Assembly: GCA_965662885.1 (NCBI GenBank) | Contig: CBFIJI010000090.1 | Location: 1 to 8,776, forward strand | Source: CBFIJI01 sp965662885 | GTDB taxonomy: Bacteria; Bacteroidota; Bacteroidia; Flavobacteriales; Flavobacteriaceae | Direction of reading: 5' to 3' | Length of the DNA: 8,776 nucleotides | In this document: piece after piece, positions 1 to 6,452 of the stretch | How positions within the stretch are numbered: position 1 is the stretch's first letter | Layout: each line of letters starts with the position of its first letter | Notes under the pieces: model-generated | Told to the model about the DNA's origin: nothing | What the model saw: the letters and a program-made list of their open reading frames with translations, nothing else | The model's database searches: none | Translations under genes and position numbers: made by a program

Positions 1-359
1 ATGGCATTAGGGGTTCCTCCATGACATATAACACAACCCCCTGGATCGTTATGCTGTCCACCCATAGCTTCTATCATGGCCAACATAGTACTTCCCTTTT
101 CACGGATGGGTTCAATACCGTTATGACAACTCAAACACCCCTTTTCATCCGCTGTCTTTTGGTCGGTTGTAAAGTCTTTCGTTCGCGCTTTTATCCCCAA
201 CTCTTTAGGATGTGCAAAATTAGTTTCCTTCGGTGTTGAAGAAATATCCGTTTCTTTGGGAACATCACTACACCGACTCATCGCCAATAAAATAAGGCCT
301 GAAATCACGATAAAAATGATGGCATAAAGCAGTTTGAGAGAAGGTTTATAGGAGTGCAT
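1..359 (-). CDS. Membrane-anchored c-type (multihaem) cytochrome, N-terminal part
   Basis: The reading frame opens at an ATG (359-357) and stays open to the left edge, giving 119 residues without a stop, so the gene is cut by the window. A hydrophobic segment at about residues 9-27 is a signal anchor, or possibly a lipoprotein signal: Cys30 follows it, but the preceding Met-Ser-Arg is a poor lipobox. A polar linker leads to two haem c attachment motifs, CLSCH at 75-79 and CVICH at 109-113. CxxCH motifs bind haem covalently after export, so the folded domain should face the periplasm or cell exterior and carry electrons. Two motifs within 40 residues suggest a multihaem protein, but the total haem number cannot be seen. 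It starts 9 bases after the stop of the porin gene on the same strand and is probably co-transcribed and functionally linked to it. The exact family was not recognised. Confidence 0.85.
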   Translation of the reverse strand, partial: MHSYKPSLKLLYAIIFIVISGLILLAMSRCSDVPKETDISSTPKETNFAHPKELGIKARTKDFTTDQKTADEKGCLSCHNGIEPIREKGSTMLAMIEAMGGQHNDPGGCVICHGGTPNA

Positions 360-368
360 ACACGTAGA

Positions 369-1532
369 TTAAAATTTTATATTGAAGTCCAATCGTATTC
401 TATTTCCAGTTTCTGTGGCTATTTGTGGGGTAACCAAACCTTTAACGGTATAAAACCGCAGTACCATATTGAAATTTTTACCCCAACAGTAGGCAATTCG
501 AAATTCATGGCCAGCATAGTTGGTGTTCCGGTTTCGGTTGATGTTTCCCCAACGCACCCAATCATCTTCTGCATAGTAGGACACCACCGAAAGTGCCTCT
601 TTATAAGCATAATAATAGCCAAACAACCAATCCTTTTTCGTGTTGAGCTTTCCATAGTTTAACTGAAAGACATAGCCTGTTTTTTGGTTTTTATAATGGG
701 TTTCAAGGTTGGGATTTTCACTGTAATCTTTAAGATTTATTAAATAGTCCAAACCAAGGACAAGAGGCGTTGTCCGTAATAGCTTGAGTTGAATCCCTGA
801 ATTTAAAAGGTGATAATCCATGCGATAGCGCTTGCCGGTAAAAAGATCATCCGCCTCGGGTACATTAAAAATATTATCGAACCAAAATAAACCAGAAGCA
901 GCGGTCAATTCAAAAGTATCATTGCGAAAAATAACCGCCAATTGAGCGGCAAACAGTGTTGCATCCAAAACACTACTATCCTGATTGTGATTGGCAATAA
1001 AATAACCTACAGTAGGGCGCCATTCAATGCTTTTCCCTTTCTTTTTTAAACCAAAGCTAATCCCTTCTGGTTGCACGTCATCATCCCACCACAACTCATT
1101 TTGATTCCAAAAAGGAAAGCTGTTTTTTCCCATCCACCACCAACTGTTACTGTATGTACCTTGAAGAAAATATCGATCCAATTGAAAAGGTTTGGAGGAC
1201 AACCCTCGATATCCAAGGTTGAAATGAGGAGATTGTATATTGTTGGCTACCCCCGTTCGGATACGACCTCCAAAACGGATATGTTCACTCCACTGGTAAT
1301 TAAAGCCCAAGCGTAATCGTGCACGCATCCGATGGCGGTCCTCACGATAGGCTCCATCAAACTGTCGTGAATTCCAATCCTGCTCCCCACGAATCCGTAA
1401 ATCCCCAAAAAAGGTAAGTTTTGATGGTTTCCCATCTTGAACTTGCGCTGAAAGGGATAACGTGCTAACCCATATAAAAAAAAGTACTGAACGGAAGATC
1501 TTGAGGGTCATTTTAAAAGGTATTAAATACAT
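369..1532 (-). CDS. Putative outer-membrane porin (Porin_5-like)
   Basis: This 387-residue protein has a signal peptide ending near Ser-Ala|Gln30. The rest alternates polar and hydrophobic or aromatic residues, as in a transmembrane beta-barrel, and ends in Phe (RLDFNIKF), the usual C-terminal signal for outer-membrane insertion. Landmarks of the Bacteroidota putative porin group are present: an Arg-rich strand start (RMRARLRLGF, 68-77), an SPHFNLGYRG-like loop (101-110), LDRYFLQG (118-125), and a Trp-rich stretch leading to LWWDDDVQPEGISF (147-160). Alginate-export-type porins have similar barrels, so that label is an alternative and the substrate is unknown. Translation may start at Met1 or at Met8 (1511), which gives a more compact signal peptide; no Shine-Dalgarno sequence settles it. 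The haem protein gene follows 9 bases downstream, suggesting an operon and possibly a porin-cytochrome partnership in the outer membrane. Confidence 0.82.
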   Translation of the reverse strand: MYLIPFKMTLKIFRSVLFFIWVSTLSLSAQVQDGKPSKLTFFGDLRIRGEQDWNSRQFDGAYREDRHRMRARLRLGFNYQWSEHIRFGGRIRTGVANNIQSPHFNLGYRGLSSKPFQLDRYFLQGTYSNSWWWMGKNSFPFWNQNELWWDDDVQPEGISFGLKKKGKSIEWRPTVGYFIANHNQDSSVLDATLFAAQLAVIFRNDTFELTAASGLFWFDNIFNVPEADDLFTGKRYRMDYHLLNSGIQLKLLRTTPLVLGLDYLINLKDYSENPNLETHYKNQKTGYVFQLNYGKLNTKKDWLFGYYYAYKEALSVVSYYAEDDWVRWGNINRNRNTNYAGHEFRIAYCWGKNFNMVLRFYTVKGLVTPQIATETGNRIRLDFNIKF

Positions 1533-1655
1533 TGTAGTATTAAATTTGTGTCAAAACTCAAACAAAAACAGTATCCCTACAATGATCGATATCATGTTAT
1601 AATAACTTTCGGATTCTAAGGGTTAATTAATTAAATTTACAGTCAGAAAACGCTT
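1533..1655. promoter_or_regulatory. Divergent promoter region between porin and envelope-protein genes
   Basis: These 123 bases separate two divergently transcribed genes, so promoters for both directions should lie here. Visible structure includes an 11-base inverted repeat GTTAT-A-ATAAC (1596-1606), the arms ATGAT/ATCAT around CGAT (1582-1595), and the AT palindrome TTAATTAATTAA (1623-1634). TAACTTTC at 1603-1610 partly resembles the Bacteroidota -7 element TAnnTTTG for the plus strand, but no well-spaced TTG -33 element was found, so no promoter is placed exactly. The location is seen in the sequence; the regulatory role is inferred. Confidence 0.4.
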
Positions 1656-3191
1656 ATGAAAAAAAAGACTTTTTTAGCATGTTTATTATTGACCACTGCA
1701 CTGGTAAGAGGTCAAGATTTTACTGCTCGTGTATTGGATAGCCTTACCCAAAAACCCATCCCCTTTGCAAGCATTACCATTTCTAACAAAACAGGGGTTA
1801 TTTCAAATGAAGAAGGACGATTCCGCTTACGTTATTCCCCGCCCATAAAAGATACAGACACCCTTATCATTTCTTCCATGGGATATGAAGCCTACCGAAA
1901 AGCATTGAGAAACAATACGGACAGTCTCGTTTACTTAGCTCCCAAACCCATTGCCTTAAATTCCGTGATTGTTTATAACAAACAGATGGATGTTGAAACT
2001 ATTATGGAAAAAACGCTGTCAGCGTTGGAAGAAAAATATGACTTTAAAACCACCAAAAAACAATTGTTCTTAAGACAGTCGGAAAAACAAGAGTTTTTAA
2101 GAATGAAAACAGAGCTTTCAAAATCCTCTATTCCAGAATTCAATCAGCGTTTTTTTGACAGTATTTTAAATAATATACCCAAAAAAAATGCTTCCTATTT
2201 AGAAACACTCACTGATTTATATGGCGATTATACGAAAGAAAGACAAAAAATAGATATCATCAAAGCTGTTGAAATGATTGATGAAAATAATGAAATTAGT
2301 TTCGAAACCTTTGAGAAAAGATTCAATAGCATTCTGAATAAAAGAATAAAAAAGGACTCTTATTTTAAAATTAAATCGGGTTGGTTTGGTGGTAAAGTAG
2401 AAGCCAAAGATTTTTTTGATATGGAACAAAATGGTGACTCCACTCAAATGGAAAACCTTGTCCAAAAAAAAATAAAAGAACAAAAAAATGACAGTATTCG
2501 AAAACAAAATTTTACTGCAAATCGCAAAGAAGTTTTAGGAGAAACCTACAGCAGTTTATTTGAAGAACAAGAATGGAAAATTAGTATCCTAGAAAAAGCA
2601 AACCGGTATAAATTTGAACTCTTAGAATATAATTTTATTGGTGATACTCCAGTATATGTCGTTTCTTTTTCGCCCCTAAGGAGAGGAAAGTTTAAGGGAA
2701 CCCTTTATATTGATGCCGATCGGATGGCACTGCTACGGATGGATTATCAAAACACTGAGCGTTTACGGAATTTTAAACTCTTGGGAATCTATTTTAGACA
2801 TCCGTACAGGAACGGAAAGGTGATTTTTAAGCTTCAGGAAAATGACAAGTATACCCTCCACTACTTTGAACAAATAAATCGATTTGAAATGGGAGTTGAT
2901 CGTCCACTCAAAATTATCGAAAAAAACAAAAATGTACGTGGGCGAAGGAAACAGAACGAATTGTCTATGGATTTAAATTTAGATATGGCACAGGAACAGA
3001 AATTGGAAATCTTTGTATTCGATACAAAACCCATTACCGATGAAACGTATCAACAATTTAAAGAAAAAAATGAAAAACTTCCAGAACGCATCTTTAATTA
3101 CGATCCTAATCTTTGGAGAGATTACAATATCATGGAGCCCAACGAATCCATTAAAAAATTAAAAGTAGTGCCGGAATCAGAAAAAGAATAA
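1656..3191 (+). CDS. Exported protein with carboxypeptidase-like regulatory domain, function unknown
   Basis: This 511-residue protein begins with a clear signal peptide (MKKK, then a hydrophobic run, cleavage likely at Arg-Gly|Gln20). Residues about 21-95 form a carboxypeptidase-regulatory-like beta-sandwich: VLDSLTQKPIPFASITI, a Gly-rich turn with NEEGRF, and DTLIISSMGYE. In Bacteroidota this domain commonly heads outer-membrane or surface proteins. Residues about 110-300 are highly charged, Lys-, Glu- and Asn-rich and probably helical. Residues about 305-460 look beta-rich (YVVSFSPLRRGKFKGTLYID, then alternating strands) and may form a lipid- or protein-binding fold. The C-terminal tail is polar, with no barrel strands and no terminal aromatic residue, unlike the longer regulatory-domain proteins that end in an outer-membrane barrel. 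It is therefore probably periplasmic or peripherally attached. It is first in a run of five plus-strand genes; the TPR gene follows after 63 bases. The exact family was not recognised. Confidence 0.8.
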   Translation: MKKKTFLACLLLTTALVRGQDFTARVLDSLTQKPIPFASITISNKTGVISNEEGRFRLRYSPPIKDTDTLIISSMGYEAYRKALRNNTDSLVYLAPKPIALNSVIVYNKQMDVETIMEKTLSALEEKYDFKTTKKQLFLRQSEKQEFLRMKTELSKSSIPEFNQRFFDSILNNIPKKNASYLETLTDLYGDYTKERQKIDIIKAVEMIDENNEISFETFEKRFNSILNKRIKKDSYFKIKSGWFGGKVEAKDFFDMEQNGDSTQMENLVQKKIKEQKNDSIRKQNFTANRKEVLGETYSSLFEEQEWKISILEKANRYKFELLEYNFIGDTPVYVVSFSPLRRGKFKGTLYIDADRMALLRMDYQNTERLRNFKLLGIYFRHPYRNGKVIFKLQENDKYTLHYFEQINRFEMGVDRPLKIIEKNKNVRGRRKQNELSMDLNLDMAQEQKLEIFVFDTKPITDETYQQFKEKNEKLPERIFNYDPNLWRDYNIMEPNESIKKLKVVPESEKE

Positions 3192-3254
3192 TTAATCTGG
3201 CTCCATTTATTGTTTTAAATTAAAATTGATTTCCCCCAATCAAACCCTGATGAG

Positions 3255-4511
3255 ATGAAAAATCACCTAGTCCTCCTTTACCTCTGTTTTTTTGGCTTAG
3301 TAGTCGGCCAAAAGTCCACAGCGCAAGATCCTTTAAAGTTGATTGAAAGTGGTGCCTATCAACAAGCTACTTTAATCCTCGAAAGGACTCCTGCCACCAG
3401 CTTTAACGATTTCAAATATCAAGGGGATTGTTACTACGCCATGAATAATTTTAAAAAAGCTGTGAATTCCTATGAAATGGCGCTATCAAAACAAGAAAAT
3501 ACAGTGGTGGAATTAAGGCTTGGGAAAATATATGGACAGATGGGACAGCGCCAAAAAGCCTTAACCCTCTTTCAAAACACACTAGCCAAAGACTCCACCA
3601 ACGAGGCCTCAAAATATTACCTCAGTAAAACCCTTCTCCAACTTGGAATGGTCAATGCAGCACTAAAACACCTTACAGTACTCGCTTCAAGAGACAGCCT
3701 AAACATAAATTACCCCTATCATATTGGGGTGGCTTATCAATTAAAAAAACAACCCTCAAAAACTATTGATGCATTCTTAGAAGCATTTAAAAGAGATTCA
3801 ACACATTTAAAAACAATTACACAGTTGGCCATTGAATTTTCACAACTAAAAATTAAAGATTCTACCACACTATTTGTAGAAAAAGGACTACAGTTAGATG
3901 CAAACAACAAAACACTTAATCGAATAAAAATCAACCAACTGAGAAGAGGGAAAAAATACTACCAAGCGGTTAAAATCCTCTTAAAACAAGAATTACTTGA
4001 AAAAAATCAGTTTTACAATGCAAAAATGTTAGGAATCTGTTATTTCAATTTAGATTCTTTAGAACAAGCCACCCATTGGTTTAACAAGGCTAAAAAACGT
4101 AATACAACAGATTTTAAAATACATACCTACTTAGGAGACATTAACGTCAAACAAAAAAACTATAAAAAAGCCATTGTCAACTATTCAAGGGCCACCTTTA
4201 TTGGAGTAATACCGCGAGATATGGAGTATCTAAAAATGGGGATGGTTTATAAAGAAATAGGGAATCAAAAACGAGCAATTGAACTTTTTGAAGAAGCAGT
4301 AAGCGAAAAATTCTATAATAAAAAAGCACATTTAGAACTTGCCATCACCTCAGAAAACTATTTTGAAGACAAAAAAATAGCCTATGAATACTACAAACGT
4401 TATCTACAAAACTTTCAATATGATGATGAGGAAGCAACCTTAAACTTTGTAAGAGACCGAATAAAACAAATTAAAGAAACCTATTTTTTAAAAGGAACAG
4501 TATTAAAATAA
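3255..4511 (+). CDS. Exported TPR-repeat protein
   Basis: This 418-residue protein has an N-terminal signal peptide with likely cleavage at Thr-Ala|Gln24 (or Val-Gly|Gln19). The remainder is built almost wholly of tetratricopeptide-like helical pairs, roughly ten between residues 25 and 390. Good examples are at 53-85 (YQGDCYYAMNNFKKAVNSYE), 87-118 (LRLGKIYGQMGQRQKALTLF), 254-285 (YNAKMLGICYFNLDSLEQAT), 288-318 (KIHTYLGDINVKQKNYKKAI) and 323-355 (MEYLKMGMVYKEIGNQKRAI). TPR arrays are protein-binding scaffolds, so this one probably recruits or organises other envelope proteins in the periplasm; no enzymatic motif is visible. A weak AT-rich inverted repeat (TTGATT/AATCAA, 3226-3243) lies just upstream of the start. 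The gene sits between the regulatory-domain protein and the peptidase, and partnership with either is plausible but unproven. Confidence 0.88.
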   Translation: MKNHLVLLYLCFFGLVVGQKSTAQDPLKLIESGAYQQATLILERTPATSFNDFKYQGDCYYAMNNFKKAVNSYEMALSKQENTVVELRLGKIYGQMGQRQKALTLFQNTLAKDSTNEASKYYLSKTLLQLGMVNAALKHLTVLASRDSLNINYPYHIGVAYQLKKQPSKTIDAFLEAFKRDSTHLKTITQLAIEFSQLKIKDSTTLFVEKGLQLDANNKTLNRIKINQLRRGKKYYQAVKILLKQELLEKNQFYNAKMLGICYFNLDSLEQATHWFNKAKKRNTTDFKIHTYLGDINVKQKNYKKAIVNYSRATFIGVIPRDMEYLKMGMVYKEIGNQKRAIELFEEAVSEKFYNKKAHLELAITSENYFEDKKIAYEYYKRYLQNFQYDDEEATLNFVRDRIKQIKETYFLKGTVLK

Positions 4512-4567
4512 TCGATTCATCAGGCTTCTTTTTTAAAGCAGAAGTGTATTTTTAAAAAAAATAAACA

Positions 4568-5701
4568 ATGTACCCTTCTTTTTCAAAGTTCCTTTGTGTA
4601 CTGGCACTCTTCTATTTTGGAAAAGTTGACTGCCAACAAAAACGCATTCGTGATTACGGTGTTCACATAGGGGTTTTACCTACTGGCACCTTGAACAGCA
4701 TAACCGATGTGGCTGGAGTTAGCGTTGGCCACGTCACACGAATTGAAGGAAAAAATATCCGAACTGGCGTAACAGCTATTCTACCGCATCAAGGCAATAT
4801 TTTTCAAGATAAAGTTCCAGCTGCCGTCTATGTGGGTAATGGTTTTGGAAAATTGATGGGAGCAACACAAGTCAATGAATTGGGGACACTTGAAACCCCC
4901 ATCCTACTCACTAACACCTTAAGCGTACCCACCGCAGCAAATGCCCTCATCAGCTATACCTTAGCACGAAATCCAGAGGTGCGTTCTGTTAATGCCGTGG
5001 TAGGAGAAACCAACGACGGTTACCTCAATGATATTCGTGGACGGCATATTATGGAAAAAGATATCATCAATGCCCTTACCAACGCAAAAATGGGTCCCGT
5101 TAGCGAAGGAAATGTTGGTGCAGGAACTGGAACGGTAGCCTTTGGCTATAAGGGCGGAATTGGAACCTCCTCCAGACAGCTCCCCAAAACCTTAGGAGGC
5201 TATACCCTCGGGGTTCTTGTGCAAGCCAATTTTGGAGGGGTACTCCAAATTGACGGGGTTGCCATTGGAGAACATTTAGGAAAATTCTCTTTTGACAAGG
5301 AACTCTTAACCGATGTGGACGGCTCATGTATGATTGTGGTTGCCACCGATGCTCCACTGGATGCCCATAATTTGGAACGACTGGCCAAACGTGCCCTTTT
5401 GGGCTTAGGAAAAACAGGAGGGATTGCCTCCAACGGCAGTGGGGACTATGTCATCGCTTTTTCCACAAACGAAACAAACCGAACGCCCTACACAATGACC
5501 ACCAAAACACTATCAAAAATAGCCTTGCATAACGATGCCCTCTCTCCTCTCTTTTTGGCAGTAATAGAAGCAACAGAAGAAGCCATTATCAATGCTCTTT
5601 TTGCCGCAACAACCTTAAAGGGGCGCAATGGGAATACAGTCAATGAACTCCCCAAAAAAACTGTCCTCAACCTCTTAAAAAAATACGGAAGAACACCATA
5701 A
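4568..5701 (+). CDS. P1 family peptidase (DmpA/L-aminopeptidase-type, S58), exported
   Basis: This 377-residue protein matches the P1/DmpA family of N-terminal-nucleophile aminopeptidases, which release N-terminal residues from small peptides or amides, sometimes including D- or beta-amino acid substrates. Family landmarks run in order: NSITDVAGVSVGH (43-55), GVTAILPH (67-74), an AAVYVGNGFGKLMG segment (85-98), TNTLSVPTAANAL (115-127), GETNDGYLNDIRG (146-158), GNVGAGTGT (181-189), GTSSR (199-203), LVQANFGG (217-224), TDAPLD (260-265) and SNGSGDYVIAF (288-298). By analogy with DmpA, which self-cleaves between Gly and Ser to expose the nucleophile, maturation is predicted at Gly290-Ser291. The N-terminus is a signal peptide, probably cut before Gln23 or Gln24, so the enzyme acts outside the cytoplasm. 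It starts 56 bases after the TPR gene and ends 8 bases before the dehydrogenase gene, implying co-transcription. The real substrate cannot be told. Confidence 0.93.
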   Translation: MYPSFSKFLCVLALFYFGKVDCQQKRIRDYGVHIGVLPTGTLNSITDVAGVSVGHVTRIEGKNIRTGVTAILPHQGNIFQDKVPAAVYVGNGFGKLMGATQVNELGTLETPILLTNTLSVPTAANALISYTLARNPEVRSVNAVVGETNDGYLNDIRGRHIMEKDIINALTNAKMGPVSEGNVGAGTGTVAFGYKGGIGTSSRQLPKTLGGYTLGVLVQANFGGVLQIDGVAIGEHLGKFSFDKELLTDVDGSCMIVVATDAPLDAHNLERLAKRALLGLGKTGGIASNGSGDYVIAFSTNETNRTPYTMTTKTLSKIALHNDALSPLFLAVIEATEEAIINALFAATTLKGRNGNTVNELPKKTVLNLLKKYGRTP

Positions 5702-5709
5702 AAAAGGGT

Positions 5710-6381
5710 ATGAAACAAACCATTTTAATCACAGGAGTTAGTAGAGGAATTGGCCACGCCCTCGCACAACAACTGCTTAATGAAGGGCAGCGACTGATTG
5801 GAACAAGTAGGACAGGAAAAATCCCCTCCCTCCAGCATAAAAACTTCACTCCATTAGCTATGGATTTAAGCGATCATAAAAGTTTTTCCAAAACCGTTGC
5901 TTATCTGTTGGATCAAAAAATTAAAATCGATTTACTCATCAACAATGCAGGTATAGGGCCTGACTTAAATTTTGCAAATCCAGAAGAACAAAGCTTTCGC
6001 AACACTTTTGAAGTGAATTCCACAGGAACCGTTTTCTTTACCGAAGCCCTTCTTCCTCATCTAAACAAGGGTGGGAAAATCATCAATATTTCCTCTAAAA
6101 TGGGTGCCATTGGATCTTGTCAAAAAACCAATGCAACCGCTTATAGAATGTCCAAAGCCGCCTTAAATATGTATTCAAAAATTTTAGCCAATCGACTTGG
6201 TGACACCTTAAAAGTTGCCGCAGTTCATCCAGGATGGGTTCAAACTACTATTTCCAACACCAATGACAATGCACCACTAACGCCAAAGCAAGCAGCAGAA
6301 AAAATCAGAAACTTTATCGCTACCGACTTTAAGAATGGTATCTTTTGGAATGTGGAAACTCAGTCAGAAATTGAATGGTGA
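5710..6381 (+). CDS. SDR family oxidoreductase (CsgA/sniffer-like)
   Basis: This 223-residue cytosolic short-chain dehydrogenase/reductase has a complete Rossmann core. The dinucleotide-binding motif TGVSRGIG is at 8-15, NNAG at 78-81, the active-site Asn in VNSTG at 103, the catalytic Ser in INISS at 128/129, and YRMSK gives Tyr145 and Lys149. HPGWVQT (173-179) follows strand 6. The three-residue longer Ser-Tyr spacing, the MGAIG segment and YRMSKAALN resemble the C-factor (CsgA)/sniffer/carbonyl-reductase-like subgroup rather than FabG. The protein is near the minimum SDR length, with a short C-terminal end, which suits that subgroup. NADP preference is suggested by Thr-Ser-Arg (32-34) after strand 2. 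The substrate is unknown. The ATG lies 8 bases after the peptidase stop; AAAAAGGG just ahead of it is too close to be a good Shine-Dalgarno site, so coupled translation is likely. Confidence 0.9.
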   Translation: MKQTILITGVSRGIGHALAQQLLNEGQRLIGTSRTGKIPSLQHKNFTPLAMDLSDHKSFSKTVAYLLDQKIKIDLLINNAGIGPDLNFANPEEQSFRNTFEVNSTGTVFFTEALLPHLNKGGKIINISSKMGAIGSCQKTNATAYRMSKAALNMYSKILANRLGDTLKVAAVHPGWVQTTISNTNDNAPLTPKQAAEKIRNFIATDFKNGIFWNVETQSEIEW

Positions 6382-6452
6382 ATTTTTTTAAAATATACTT
6401 TACTATTTTGTATTTTTAGTACCTAATGGATACTCTAACTATATAAAAATAA

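Noticed and set aside
21..662. Plus-strand open frames of 72 and 102 codons over the cytochrome and porin genes
   Set aside because: The opposite strand carries haem motifs and a clear porin; these frames show no family features and are shadows.
3226..3243. TTGATT/AATCAA hairpin upstream of the TPR gene as a terminator or regulatory element
   Set aside because: Six AT-rich base pairs around a six-base loop with no T tail; too weak to call as a separate feature.
4512..4567. Hairpin CTTCT/AGAAG with a T run between the TPR and peptidase genes
   Set aside because: Only a 5-bp stem with a long loop in AT-rich sequence and no well-placed T tail; not convincing as a terminator.
5100..5849. Several overlapping minus-strand open frames across the peptidase and dehydrogenase genes
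   Set aside because: They lie antisense to two strongly supported genes, have atypical composition and no recognisable motifs, so they are coding shadows.
6382..6452. Promoter for the glycosidase gene, with TATTTTG at 6404-6410 as a possible -7 element
   Set aside because: The match to TAnnTTTG is imperfect and the nearest upstream TTG (6371-6373) is about 30 bases away, not the expected 19-21, so no promoter is called.
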